Notes: generated by a model from the sequence alone, not told the origin. 64,000 bases of DNA from Clostridium_X cadaveris (GCF_039521325.1 NZ_BAAACD010000044.1), one strand, 5' to 3'; counted from the stretch's first letter, positions 52,213 to 61,316 are shown. Made by a program: numbers and translations.

Positions 52213-54216
52213 TTATTTTAGGTATTTTTCAAACCAGTTAGTGATTTCAGTAAGTCTTCTTATTCTGTGCTTTGGCTTACCACTTCTTGAAAGTTCATGA
52301 TTTTCTCCTCTAAACATGCATAGTCGAGAATCAATTCCATGATACTTGAGTGCTGTGAACATTTGTATTCCTTCAGCTAGCCAGCATCTATAATCTTCTT
52401 CTGAATGTATGAACAGTGTTGGCGTTGTAACCTTATCTGCATACTTAAGAGGAGAATGGAACCAAAGTTTCTTATAATCATTCCAAGGGGTAGCCCCTTG
52501 CTGATCATCTACGAAATAATATCCTATATCTGTAGTACAGAATTTAGAAATCCAATTTGATATGCTTCTTTGAGAAGCAGCAGCCTTAAATCGATTTGTA
52601 TGACCTATTATCCAGTTAGTCATAAATCCACCATAAGAACCACCAGTAACACCTACATTTGAACTATCTATATTAGGATATTTCTTTAGAACTTCATCAG
52701 TAAATCTCATAAGATCATCATAATCAATAGTGCCATATTTTCCTCTTATATCAGCAAATGCTCCACCATGGGCATCACCGCCTCTAGGATTACAGAAGAA
52801 TACAAAATAGCCTTCATTTGCCCAGAACTGCATTTCATGATAAAATACATCGCCATAAATACCCTTAGGACCGCCATGAATATCAAAAATAGCTGGATAT
52901 TTTTTAGTTTCATCAAAGTCAGCAGGCTTAAGAACCCATCCTTCTATATTGATACCAGGAACAGTTTCAAATGTAATACTTTCAGGTTTTATTACCTTAA
53001 GTTCGTCTTGTACCCATTGATTAAAGCTTGAAAGTTGAGTTTCCTTTCCACAATCCATTTTGTAAAGTTCTTGAAGTTTTTGATCTCTAAGAGCTATCAT
53101 TAAAATTTTTCCGTTTTTAACATCGTAACAGTCAACAGAGCCTTTATTAGAACTTACTTTTTCAATGTTTCCATTTATATCTATTCTATTAATGTAAGAA
53201 CTGTCTATTTCAGTTGTTATAAAATAAAGATATTCCCCATCCATCACCATGGTCTTCCCGCCGCCATAACGACAATCAGTGCCTACAGAATTCCATGTAC
53301 TTTTATCAAGATCATCTGTTAAGAGTACTTTTGAGAAATCTCTTAAACTTATCAAATAGAATTTGCCATCCTCATTGATTCCATATTTTTTCATGTCACT
53401 TCCTAAAACTATTAAAGTATCATCATTTATGAAGTCAACATAGCTGTAAGAGAAGTATTCATCTTTATTTATATGATTAAGAGAATTTTTAGTTAAATCA
53501 TAAAGGTATAAGTTATCATTTAAAGGAGCTTTATCCTTGAAAGAGCTGCCAGTAAAAACAATCTTGTCCTTATTTTTATTTAAATGAAGGGCTCCTATAG
53601 AAGTATATTCATCTGTTATAGCAGTAACTTTATTTGAACTAACTACATATTTATATAGTCTATGTCTTTGCTTGTTTATAAAACCGCTTCCATTGCTCCA
53701 GAAAGGAATTTCATCTAAAACTTCATAATCTTTTTCATCTTTCCTTAGCTTAAGTTCGTCTTCTTTTTCATCATCAGATAACTTGGATAGATCATTGGAA
53801 CCTATTTTATGCATTGAAGTGAAAATGAAAGTATCTTCATCTATTTCATATATGGAAGATACAAGTTTTGGAATTTTAAAAGCTTTTACAGCTTCTCCTC
53901 CATGTATGTTTATTTTGTAAAATTGAGTAAACTCATGACCGCTTTCAAGCTTCTTTTTATCCTTTGCATCTCTAGATGATGGAAAAAGAATGGTTTGATT
54001 ATCAGAAAGCCATATGTAGCTTCTTTCATTATCGCAGGCAGTAAGTTGAGAGCATGTCTCGTTTTCGGAATTATAAAGCCATAAATTAGAATTATAGCTG
54101 TTATCCTCTACATTAGCATTTGAAACTACGAAACATGCACTATCTCCTTTTGGTGAAAAATTCAATGAAGAAAGAAATTTGTATTTTATAAAGTCCTCTA
54201 GTTGTATATTTCTCAT
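52213..54216 (-). CDS. S9-family serine peptidase (acylaminoacyl-peptidase type)
   Basis: A 667-residue cytoplasmic peptidase. The first 400 residues form a beta-propeller with repeated Trp/Asp strands; the rest is an alpha/beta hydrolase. The catalytic triad is Ser527 (GGSYGG), an Asp near 608 (HSEEDYR) and His640 (GENHELS). It acts on short or N-blocked peptides. AAAGGGGG before the ATG. It lies between nrdD and nrdG on the opposite strand. Confidence 0.92.
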   Translation of the reverse strand: MRNIQLEDFIKYKFLSSLNFSPKGDSACFVVSNANVEDNSYNSNLWLYNSENETCSQLTACDNERSYIWLSDNQTILFPSSRDAKDKKKLESGHEFTQFYKINIHGGEAVKAFKIPKLVSSIYEIDEDTFIFTSMHKIGSNDLSKLSDDEKEDELKLRKDEKDYEVLDEIPFWSNGSGFINKQRHRLYKYVVSSNKVTAITDEYTSIGALHLNKNKDKIVFTGSSFKDKAPLNDNLYLYDLTKNSLNHINKDEYFSYSYVDFINDDTLIVLGSDMKKYGINEDGKFYLISLRDFSKVLLTDDLDKSTWNSVGTDCRYGGGKTMVMDGEYLYFITTEIDSSYINRIDINGNIEKVSSNKGSVDCYDVKNGKILMIALRDQKLQELYKMDCGKETQLSSFNQWVQDELKVIKPESITFETVPGINIEGWVLKPADFDETKKYPAIFDIHGGPKGIYGDVFYHEMQFWANEGYFVFFCNPRGGDAHGGAFADIRGKYGTIDYDDLMRFTDEVLKKYPNIDSSNVGVTGGSYGGFMTNWIIGHTNRFKAAASQRSISNWISKFCTTDIGYYFVDDQQGATPWNDYKKLWFHSPLKYADKVTTPTLFIHSEEDYRCWLAEGIQMFTALKYHGIDSRLCMFRGENHELSRSGKPKHRIRRLTEITNWFEKYLK

Positions 54217-54400
54217 TTTTACTTAACCCCCTTTAAAAGCATAATAATTTAGAAAATTCTAATTATAATTATACATTAAATATATAGAAATAGACTACAG
54301 GAAAATATTATCTATACTAGTCTGTGTAAAAAGTGTACTGATAGAAATTAAATTATCTGAAGTGTATAATATAAGAATGAAATACATGGAGGGAATAAAT

Positions 54401-54910
54401 ATGAAGAAAGATAAGACTGTTAGGCTTTCAGGCATTCTTCCAGAAAGCCTTGTGAATGGTCCTGGAATAAGAAGAGTATTTTTTGCTCAAGGATGCTTAC
54501 ATAACTGTAAAGGCTGTTTTAATTCTGAAACTCATGATTTTAATGGTGGAGAAGAATTTGATATGGACAAACTTATAGATGAAGTTAAAGTTAACCCTAT
54601 GCTTAAAGGAGTAACTTTTTCAGGCGGTGACCCTTGGGAGCAGGCGGATAAATTTGCATATATGGCAAAACAATTTAAAGATCATGGATTGAATGTATGG
54701 TGTTATACAGGATATAGCTATGAATATATATTAGATCATATGGATAAGAGAGAGGGTTGGAGAGAGCTTTTAAATAATATTGATGTTTTAGTTGACGGAA
54801 AATTTGATGAAACGAAAAAAATAGAGGGATTGAAATTTAAAGGTTCTAGCAATCAGAGAATAATAGATATAAAAAATAGCGATAAGGAACATATAATTTT
54901 AAAGTACTAA
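54401..54910 (+). CDS. nrdG: Anaerobic ribonucleotide reductase activating protein
   Basis: A radical-SAM activase that makes the glycyl radical on NrdD. The 169-residue protein has the cluster motif CLHNCKGC, the GGDPW element and GPGIRRVFFAQ. ATG at 54401 is used: GGAGGG is eight bases upstream, and a TATAAT at 54365-54370 rules out the longer form. It has its own transcript, not an operon with nrdD. Confidence 0.94.
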   Translation: MKKDKTVRLSGILPESLVNGPGIRRVFFAQGCLHNCKGCFNSETHDFNGGEEFDMDKLIDEVKVNPMLKGVTFSGGDPWEQADKFAYMAKQFKDHGLNVWCYTGYSYEYILDHMDKREGWRELLNNIDVLVDGKFDETKKIEGLKFKGSSNQRIIDIKNSDKEHIILKY

Positions 54911-54986
54911 ATGAAAATATTCTTATGTCATAAAAATTAAAATTTAGCACAATCTAAGGATATATAGATGGTAAGGAGGAATTTTT

Positions 54987-55106
54987 ATGAATAAGAGAGT
55001 TATAAAATTAGTTGCTATAGCTATAATATTAACTTTAACACTTACAGCCTTGCTTAATAGCAATATACGTTTAGGAGAGGCAATACCAACTTGGTTTATG
55101 AAATAA
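54987..55106 (+). CDS. 39-residue hydrophobic peptide of unknown function
   Basis: A short gene with a strong AAGGAGGA site. The product has a basic start MNKRVIKL, a hydrophobic core rich in Ala, Ile, Leu and Thr (9-23), and a short tail RLGEAIPTWFMK. It could be a single-helix membrane peptide or an exported peptide precursor. It lies 76 bases after nrdG and before a terminator. No homologue is recognised. Confidence 0.55.
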   Translation: MNKRVIKLVAIAIILTLTLTALLNSNIRLGEAIPTWFMK

Positions 55107-55140
55107 AGCTATTGGATTAAATATAAAAATAAACTATACT

Positions 55141-55178
55141 AATGACTAGAGGGGAAATCTCTCTAGTTATTATTTTTT
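55141..55178 (+). terminator. Terminator after the 39-residue peptide gene
   Basis: ACTAGAG pairs with CTCTAGT with AAT/ATT flanks, then TATTTTTT. It lies before pepA, whose ribosome site is ten bases on. Confidence 0.75.
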
Positions 55179-55196
55179 ACAAAAGGGGGATGGGAC

Positions 55197-56669
55197 ATGG
55201 AATTTAAATTAAATGACAATGGCTGTTCATCAGCAGAATGCGTTATTGTTCCAGTATTTGAAAATCAAGAATTATGTGTTAGCTGCGAAGGCATAAAGAA
55301 GATGATAAATTCAGTGAGAAATAGTGAAGCTTTCAAAGCAGTAAAAGGAGATATATATCATTTTACTAACATTTCTGAAGAAACTATAAAGCATATACTT
55401 CTTGTGGGGCTTGGAAAGAATGAAGAGATAACTTCGGAAGATGTGAGAAAGATATTTTCTAAAGTTGTAAAAAAAGCTAGCGAATTAAAGATTGCTAGTG
55501 CATCAGTAAAATTTTTTACTACAGATGGATTGTGTAAAAAAGGTACAATCAAAGCTATAGCAGAAGGAATGGCTCTTGCTGATTATAGTTTTGATAAATA
55601 TAAGACTAACAAGAGTGAGAGCACTTTAAAAGAAGTTTCTATAGTTGATATTAATGATGAAGATAAAGAGATTCTAGAGTCTGCATTAAAAGAAGGACTT
55701 AGTCTTATCAAATCAACAGTATTTGCTAGAGATTTGGTGAATGAACCAGCGAATACAATCTACCCAGAGACTTTGGCTGAAAGATGCATAGATGCAGGAA
55801 AAGCATATGGTTTTGAAGTTGAAGTACTAGATGAAAATCAAATAAGGGAATTGGGAATGGAAGCTTTCTTAGCAGTTGGAATGTCTGCTTTTAACAAACC
55901 AAGATTTATAATCATGAGATATTTTGGAAACAAAGAGGATAAAGAAAATATACTTGGATTGGTTGGAAAAGGTCTTACTTATGATGCAGGTGGATATTCA
56001 CTTAAGCCTACTCAAGGTATGGTAGACATGAAGAGTGATATGGGAGGAGCTGCGGCTGTAATCGGAGCAATGTGTTCTATAGCTGAAATGAAATTAAAGA
56101 AAAATGTAGTTGCAGTAGTTGCTGCTTGCGAGAATTTAATTTCTAATGATGCCTACAAGCCAGGAGATATAATTTCATCTATGGCAGGAAAGACTATAGA
56201 AGTAGTTAATACTGATGCAGAGGGTAGGCTTACTTTAGCAGATGCTGTCTACTATATAACATCTAGAGAAAATGTAAATAAGGTTATAGATGTAGCAACT
56301 TTGACAGGGGCTGTTTTAGGAGCTCTTGGAACACTAACAACAGGAGTTATAACAAATGATGAAGTTTTCTATAATGACCTTTTAAGTGCAGGTAAGCGTT
56401 CAGGAGAAAAATTCTGGCAGCTTCCGGCTTTTGAAGAGTACAAAGAACTTCTTAAATCAAAAGTAGCAGATTACAAAAACTCTGGTGGAAGATTTGCTGG
56501 AACTATAACAGCTGGTCTATTTATTGGAGAATTTTTGTACAAACCAATGCCATGGCTTCATCTTGATATAGCAGGAACAAGCTTTGTGGATGGAGCTAAG
56601 GACTATTTAACAGCAGGAGGAACAGCTGCACCACTTAGAACTCTTTACTACTTAGTAAGAGAAAACTAA
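55197..56669 (+). CDS. pepA: Leucyl aminopeptidase (M17 family)
   Basis: A two-metal aminopeptidase of 490 residues. The N-terminal 170 residues are the M17 accessory domain. The catalytic part shows VGKGLTYDAGGYSLKP (metal Lys and Asp), MKSDMGGAAAV, and the signature NTDAEGRL. PROSITE-like GITFD is here GLTYDAGG, a common variant. ATG 55197 behind AGGGGGATGGG. Monocistronic. Confidence 0.93.
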   Translation: MEFKLNDNGCSSAECVIVPVFENQELCVSCEGIKKMINSVRNSEAFKAVKGDIYHFTNISEETIKHILLVGLGKNEEITSEDVRKIFSKVVKKASELKIASASVKFFTTDGLCKKGTIKAIAEGMALADYSFDKYKTNKSESTLKEVSIVDINDEDKEILESALKEGLSLIKSTVFARDLVNEPANTIYPETLAERCIDAGKAYGFEVEVLDENQIRELGMEAFLAVGMSAFNKPRFIIMRYFGNKEDKENILGLVGKGLTYDAGGYSLKPTQGMVDMKSDMGGAAAVIGAMCSIAEMKLKKNVVAVVAACENLISNDAYKPGDIISSMAGKTIEVVNTDAEGRLTLADAVYYITSRENVNKVIDVATLTGAVLGALGTLTTGVITNDEVFYNDLLSAGKRSGEKFWQLPAFEEYKELLKSKVADYKNSGGRFAGTITAGLFIGEFLYKPMPWLHLDIAGTSFVDGAKDYLTAGGTAAPLRTLYYLVREN

Positions 56670-56679
56670 AGTTTAAAGA

Positions 56680-56712
56680 AAAGGAGAGCATTTTGGGCTC
56701 TCCTTTTTTATG
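56680..56712 (+). terminator. Terminator after pepA
   Basis: AAAGGAGAGC (56680-56689) with GCTCTCCTTT (56697-56706), then T. Confidence 0.88.
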
Positions 56713-56763
56713 CAATTATAATTTAAAAAAGTAAAAATATAAATTAATTAGAGCATAACTTTA

Positions 56764-56792
56764 TTGACTATTTTTGAAAATCTATATATAAT
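56764..56792 (+). promoter_or_regulatory. Promoter of the haem-type membrane protein gene
   Basis: TTGACT (56764-56769) and TATAAT (56787-56792) with a 17-base spacer. Confidence 0.85.
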
Positions 56793-56793
56793 T

Positions 56794-56812
56794 GATAATA
56801 ATAATCAATATC
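56794..56812. promoter_or_regulatory. Fur box
   Basis: GATAATAATAATCAATATC matches the classical 19-base Fur box GATAATGATAATCATTATC at 17 positions. It starts two bases after the -10 box and would cover the transcript start, so Fur with iron should repress the gene. Confidence 0.8.
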
Positions 56813-56832
56813 AATTATTAAAGGAGGCATTT

Positions 56833-57525
56833 ATGCTATTTATAATTACACTTTTAATTTTATTGGGATTAAGTTGTATTTTTTATAAACAAATAAATAA
56901 ATACAGCAGTATAATTTACTTAGTTTCAATTATTATCACTACACTTTTAATTTTTATTAATAAAGGTAATTTTTCAGGGTATATTCCTGATTTTTTGAGA
57001 AGAAATTTCTTAAATATATTTACAAAAGGGACTTTTTCTTTAGCATTATTTACGATAGTTATGTTTACTGGTGTTATTAAAAATACTTCTCCTATAAAAG
57101 GAAGATTAATGAGAATAAGAGGAGAACTTTCTATAGTAGCTTGTATACTTGTTTTAGGACATAACATATTATATGGGATAAAATATTTCCCTGCTCTTTT
57201 TATTAATCCTAGTTCTTTATCTACATACAAATTGATGGCTACTATAGTTTCTTTAATAATGATTACTTTAATGATTCCTCTTATGATAACATCTTTTAAA
57301 TGTGTAAGAAAAAAGATGCCTTATAAAAAGTGGAAAAATATTCAGAGAAGTGCATATGTCTTTTATGGGCTAATTTATGTACATATGATGCTTTTATATA
57401 TTCCAAAGTTTGAGAAAAAGTATTTGGACATAATTCTTTATACAGTTATGTTCCTTATATATTTTATATTAAGAATAAATAAATATTTTAAAGATAAATC
57501 TAAAAAGAACAAAATATATTCTTAA
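56833..57525 (+). CDS. Ferric-reductase-like (MsrQ/YedZ-type) transmembrane protein
   Basis: A 230-residue, very basic membrane protein with six hydrophobic segments. Two helices each hold a well placed His (CILVLGHNILYG and YVFYGLIYVHMMLLY), and WKNIQRSAYVFYG recalls the W-x-x-L-H-R block of MsrQ/ferric-reductase-like cytochromes. The likely role is transmembrane electron transfer through b-type haem, perhaps for ferric reduction given the Fur box. No flavin domain is attached, so a partner is needed. ATG 56833 lies seven bases after AAAGGAGG. Family call is moderate. Confidence 0.7.
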   Translation: MLFIITLLILLGLSCIFYKQINKYSSIIYLVSIIITTLLIFINKGNFSGYIPDFLRRNFLNIFTKGTFSLALFTIVMFTGVIKNTSPIKGRLMRIRGELSIVACILVLGHNILYGIKYFPALFINPSSLSTYKLMATIVSLIMITLMIPLMITSFKCVRKKMPYKKWKNIQRSAYVFYGLIYVHMMLLYIPKFEKKYLDIILYTVMFLIYFILRINKYFKDKSKKNKIYS

Positions 57526-57549
57526 AATATACCCCTTTCATTAATAAAA

Positions 57550-57590
57550 AAAGAACAGTAAGTATTATCAATACCTGCTGTTCTTTTTCA
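57550..57590. terminator. Bidirectional terminator
   Basis: AAAGAACAG (57550-57558) with CTGTTCTTT (57578-57586) and inner pairs AGTATT/AATAC, T-rich on both exits, between convergent genes. Confidence 0.82.
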
Positions 57591-57607
57591 TGTAACTTAT
57601 ACTTATA

Positions 57608-58255
57608 TTATTTGAAGTTCCACTCATAGTAAAATTCATCTAAAAACTTCAGCATAAAGTCATGTCTTCTCTGTGCTAATTCTTTTGCTGTTTCCGTATT
57701 CATAAGATCTTTTAGCTTTAGGAGTTTCTCATAAAAGTGATTTATAGTATGATTTTTAGCATTTTTTACTTCATCTAAAGATGAAAAATCCATAGGTTTT
57801 ATATTGGGATCATACATAGGTCGATTTTTATGACCACCGTAAGCAAAGGTTCTTGCTATTCCAATTGCACCAATGGCATCCAATCTATCAGCATCTTGAA
57901 CAACCATACCTTCTATAGTATTTTGAGTAGAATCAACTATACCACCCTTAAAAGACATAGTTCTGATTATGGTTAAAATATGATTTATTGAAGCTTCATC
58001 TATATTTTGTGATCTAAGAAAACCTTCAGTTCTAGATGTATTTGTTTCAGTACCCTCAGAAAACTTCCAGTCATCTATATCATGAAGAAGAGCTGTCATC
58101 TCAACAATAAAACTGTCAGCCTTCTCTTTAGATGCTAAAAATTTTGAAGTGTTATAGACCCTTTCTATATGAAACCAATCATGACCGCTGCCTTCCCCAT
58201 ATAATTTATCATGCACAAACCTTTTTGTAGTTTCAATAATTAAAGCTTTATCCAT
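57608..58255 (-). CDS. HD-domain phosphohydrolase
   Basis: A 215-residue protein of the YpgQ/YedJ-type HD group. Metal residues: His in GHDWFHIERV, the HD pair in LLHDIDDWKF, and Asp in VQDADRLDAIGAIGIAR. The C-terminal YGGHKNRPMYDP is typical. Bacterial relatives act on nucleotides or pyrophosphate-like substrates. ATG 58255 follows AAAGGAT. Confidence 0.9.
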   Translation of the reverse strand: MDKALIIETTKRFVHDKLYGEGSGHDWFHIERVYNTSKFLASKEKADSFIVEMTALLHDIDDWKFSEGTETNTSRTEGFLRSQNIDEASINHILTIIRTMSFKGGIVDSTQNTIEGMVVQDADRLDAIGAIGIARTFAYGGHKNRPMYDPNIKPMDFSSLDEVKNAKNHTINHFYEKLLKLKDLMNTETAKELAQRRHDFMLKFLDEFYYEWNFK

Positions 58256-58261
58256 AAGCAA

Positions 58262-58468
58262 TCCTTTCTATGCAAATGTGCATTTAAAAATTTTATAAAC
58301 AATCATATTGAGCTTATAAAAACAATTCTAACATAAAAGATTATCTCAGGATAATGTAATTTTGATTGTTAGAGATTTTAATACGCAAATCTTTCTTAAG
58401 AAAGTTTATCAATAAGCTTAAGATTATCTAAAAGTTAAGATATTTCTTGATTTGAAGTTATTTAAAAA
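58262..58468. other. Intergenic region upstream of the second lgt, no gene seen
   Basis: AT-rich spacer between divergent genes. It holds a 14-base palindrome CTTTCTTAAGAAAG (58391-58404) and TTATCTAAAAGTTA (58424-58437), which recurs with one change at 58519-58532. Confidence 0.4.
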
Positions 58469-58497
58469 TTGTATGAGATAAATCTCTATGATAAAAT
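58469..58497 (+). promoter_or_regulatory. Promoter of the second lgt
   Basis: TTGTAT (58469-58474) and TAAAAT (58492-58497), spacer 17. The spacer begins with the palindrome GAGAT-AA-ATCTC (58475-58486), a possible operator. Confidence 0.6.
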
Positions 58498-58503
58498 ATT
58501 AGC

Positions 58504-58634
58504 TATATTAATTTAGGGTTATCTAAAGGTTAGCCGTTATAGATTTCTCCACTGTAGGTGTAATATAACAATTGCTATGCTACTAGAAATCAGCTTATGA
58601 ATTAATAAATTTATTGAAAATAGGATGGGAAACT
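58504..58634 (+). ncRNA. Possibly structured leader of the second lgt
   Basis: About 130 untranslated bases. GATTTCT (58541-58547) pairs with AGAAATC (58585-58591) around a small CCAC-TGTA-GGTG hairpin; an alternative pairing GTTAT/ATAAC competes. It matches no riboswitch class I know. No terminator is seen in it. Confidence 0.35.
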
Positions 58635-58635
58635 T

Positions 58636-59451
58636 ATGACAAGTAAATATTTCGCACAAAACTTATTTGGAATTAAGGGATTAAACATTGCTTGGTATGG
58701 AGTGATAATAGGGTGTGGTATATTAATAGGAACTATTATTGCTGGAAGAGAAGCGAACAAACAAAAGTTAAAGAGTGATTTAATATCTGATTTTCTACTT
58801 TTTGCATTGCCTATATCTATTATAGGTGCTAGAGCTTATTATGTAATATTCCAATGGGAACAATATCAATACAATCCTATAAAGATTTTTTCTATATGGG
58901 AAGGCGGAATAGCTATCTATGGAGGTGTCATAGGTGGGTTTATAGCTGCAGTATTATTTTGCAAATTCAATAAATTCCCGTTGATGCGGCTAATAGATAT
59001 AGTTGTACCTAGTCTTATTCTTGGTCAAGCAATAGGGCGTTGGGGGAACTTTGTCAATCAAGAAGCCTTTGGAAATCTCGTTACAAATCCTAATCTTCAA
59101 TTTTTTCCATTTGCTGTGTACATAGATAAACTAGGAGAATGGCATCAAGCTACATTTTTTTATGAAAGTATGTGGAATTTAGGAGTGTTTTTAATTCTAA
59201 TAGCATTTAGGTATCGTAAGAAGATTAAATTCCATGGACAACTTTTAGCTATGTATTTTGTTGGATATGGACTAGGCAGGCTATGGATAGAAGGTCTTAG
59301 AACTGATAGCTTATATCTTTTCCCTGGCTTTAGGGCTTCACAAGTACTTTCGCTTATACTGATTATTATAGGAGCAATAATGTTGATATTCCATAAAAAA
59401 TTAATATTATCTTATTCTAATGATTATAAAGGCAAATATTCATTAGAGTAG
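58636..59451 (+). CDS. lgt: Prolipoprotein diacylglyceryl transferase (canonical)
   Basis: Attaches diacylglycerol to the lipobox Cys of prolipoproteins, the first step of lipoprotein maturation in the membrane. The 271-residue, seven-helix protein has GLNIAWYGVIIGCG near the start and the classic signature GRWGNFVNQEAFG near residue 134, then GRLWIEGLRTDSLYL. This is the standard Lgt; the copy at 41675 has a different signature. It has a 130-base leader and ends at two tandem terminators. Confidence 0.94.
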   Translation: MTSKYFAQNLFGIKGLNIAWYGVIIGCGILIGTIIAGREANKQKLKSDLISDFLLFALPISIIGARAYYVIFQWEQYQYNPIKIFSIWEGGIAIYGGVIGGFIAAVLFCKFNKFPLMRLIDIVVPSLILGQAIGRWGNFVNQEAFGNLVTNPNLQFFPFAVYIDKLGEWHQATFFYESMWNLGVFLILIAFRYRKKIKFHGQLLAMYFVGYGLGRLWIEGLRTDSLYLFPGFRASQVLSLILIIIGAIMLIFHKKLILSYSNDYKGKYSLE

Positions 59452-59492
59452 ATAATACTACAGTGAAAATATTTTTATAGATAAATAAAAAA

Positions 59493-59518
59493 ATAACCTT
59501 AGTTTAAGGTTATCTTTT
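59493..59518 (+). terminator. First terminator after the second lgt
   Basis: ATAACCTTA (59493-59501) with TAAGGTTAT (59505-59513), then CTTTTAG. Confidence 0.75.
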
Positions 59519-59533
59519 AGTGGTTAGTGTTAG

Positions 59534-59566
59534 GATAGCGTTATTTTTAAATAACGCTATCTTTTT
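59534..59566. terminator. Second terminator after the second lgt
   Basis: Perfect 13-base stem (59534-59546 with 59549-59561), then CTTTTT. Lies between convergent lgt and asnS. Confidence 0.85.
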
Positions 59567-59610
59567 AGAGTTTATAACCCATGTATTAAAACAAAATTTT
59601 GAACGTTTTT

Positions 59611-61002
59611 CTAGAATTCAGCTGTTCCAGTAGTTCTTGGGAATGGGATAACGTCTCTGATGTTGCTCATTCCTGTGATATACATGATAAGTCTTTCAAA
59701 GCCTAATCCAAAACCAGCGTGTTTTGTTCCGCCGTATTTTCTAAGTTCTAAATACCACCAGTAATCTTCCTTATGAAGTCCAAGCTCTTCGATTCTCTTT
59801 TCAAGAACGTCAAGTCTTTCTTCTCTCTGACTTCCACCGATGATTTCTCCTATACCAGGAACTAAGCAGTCAGTAGCAGCGACTGTCTTTCCATCATCAT
59901 TCATTCTCATATAGAATGCTTTGATCTCTTTTGGATAGTCAGTTACAAAAACTGGTCTCTTAAACACTTCTTCTGTTAAATATCTTTCATGCTCAGTTTG
60001 TAGGTCAGAACCCCATGATACTGGATATTCAAACTTCTTGGCAGCCTTTTGTAAAAGCTCTACAGCTTCAGTATAAGTGACTCTTCCAAAATCAGAAGAA
60101 ACTACATTAGTTAATCTATCTAATAATCCCTTATCAACAAATGAACTAAAGAATTGCATTTCCTCAGGACATTCGTCCATAACATACTTGATAACATATT
60201 TAAGCATATCTTCTGCAAGTTCCATATCATCTTGAAGATCAGCAAATGCTATCTCAGGCTCAATCATCCAGAACTCAGCAGCGTGTCTTGCTGTGTTTGA
60301 GTTTTCAGCTCTAAAAGTTGGTCCAAAAGTATAAACATTCTTGAATGCTAAAGCGAAACACTCAGCGTTTAACTGACCAGAAACTGTAAGGTTGGTTTCC
60401 TTTCCGAAGAAATCTTCTTTAAAGTCTATAGATCCATCTTCAGTTTTTGGAACATCCTTAAGGTCTAAAGTTGTAAGCTGGAACATTTCTCCTGCACCCT
60501 CACAGTCGCTTCCAGTTATTATTGGAGTATGAGTATATACAAATCCTCTTTCTTGGAAGAATTTGTGTATAGCATAAGCTGCTACAGATCTTACTCTAAA
60601 TACAGCAGAGAATGCGTTGCTTCTTGGTCTTAAGTGAGCTATTGATCTAAGATATTCAAAGCTGTGTCTCTTCTTTTGAAGAGGATAATCAGAGTTTGAC
60701 AATCCTTCAACAACTATAGTAGTAGCTTTTATTTCAAAAGGCTGCTTTGCCTGTGGAGTAGCAACTACCTTTCCCACAACTGTTAATGATGAACTTATAG
60801 GAAGTTTTGCAATCTCCTTAAAGTTTTCTAGAGAGTCATCAAAAACTATTTGAAGGTTTTTAAAAAATGTACCATCATTTAATTCTATGAATCCAAAAGT
60901 CTTAGAATCTCTAAGTGTTCTAATCCAACCACATATAGATATTTCGCTATCTATATATTTGTCACTGTTTCTATAAAGTTCTTTTATAGATATCTTTTCC
61001 AT
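59611..61002 (-). CDS. asnS: Asparaginyl-tRNA synthetase
   Basis: A class IIb synthetase of 463 residues. The N-terminal OB-fold binds the anticodon (ICGWIRTLRDSKTFGFIELNDG). Class II motifs are visible: motif 2 FGPTFRAENSNTARHAAEFWMIEPE and motif 3 GFGLGFERLIMYITG. It ends IRDVIPFPRT, typical of AsnRS. AAAGGAG precedes the ATG. Expression is controlled by the T-box upstream. Confidence 0.97.
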   Translation of the reverse strand: MEKISIKELYRNSDKYIDSEISICGWIRTLRDSKTFGFIELNDGTFFKNLQIVFDDSLENFKEIAKLPISSSLTVVGKVVATPQAKQPFEIKATTIVVEGLSNSDYPLQKKRHSFEYLRSIAHLRPRSNAFSAVFRVRSVAAYAIHKFFQERGFVYTHTPIITGSDCEGAGEMFQLTTLDLKDVPKTEDGSIDFKEDFFGKETNLTVSGQLNAECFALAFKNVYTFGPTFRAENSNTARHAAEFWMIEPEIAFADLQDDMELAEDMLKYVIKYVMDECPEEMQFFSSFVDKGLLDRLTNVVSSDFGRVTYTEAVELLQKAAKKFEYPVSWGSDLQTEHERYLTEEVFKRPVFVTDYPKEIKAFYMRMNDDGKTVAATDCLVPGIGEIIGGSQREERLDVLEKRIEELGLHKEDYWWYLELRKYGGTKHAGFGLGFERLIMYITGMSNIRDVIPFPRTTGTAEF

Positions 61003-61035
61003 TGTAAAAACTCCTTTCGATATTTAATATAATAA

Positions 61036-61292
61036 AAAAACCTTTCATCCCTAAAAAATATAAGGGACGAAAGGTATAATTCCGTGGTACCACCCAATTT
61101 GCTGAAAACAGCCGCTCATATCTGCACAATGTAATGCAGCTCAACGTATAACGGGTTGACTCCGTCTAAGTCTACTCTCTAAAAAGATTTCGGTTAGAAG
61201 CTCCGAGATGTTCTTCAATATAAGTTTCATACAAGGCTTTCACCAACCCTTGCTCGCTAAGACTACCTCTTATATTTACTCTTCTCATCACA
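61036..61292 (-). ncRNA. T-box leader (asparagine) of asnS
   Basis: Minus strand: stem I motifs GTTGGTGAAAGCC, probable specifier AAC (61210-61212) in GAAGAACATC, T-box TGGGTGGTACCACGGAA (61080-61096) and terminator stem (61041-61052 with 61063-61074) running into seven U. Confidence 0.93.
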
Positions 61293-61316
61293 GCCATAAT
61301 ATATTATATACAATAT

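Noticed and set aside
54314..54327. Possible NrdR-like word upstream of nrdG
   Set aside because: It resembles the nrdD box but is two bases shorter, so the half-sites would be wrongly spaced.
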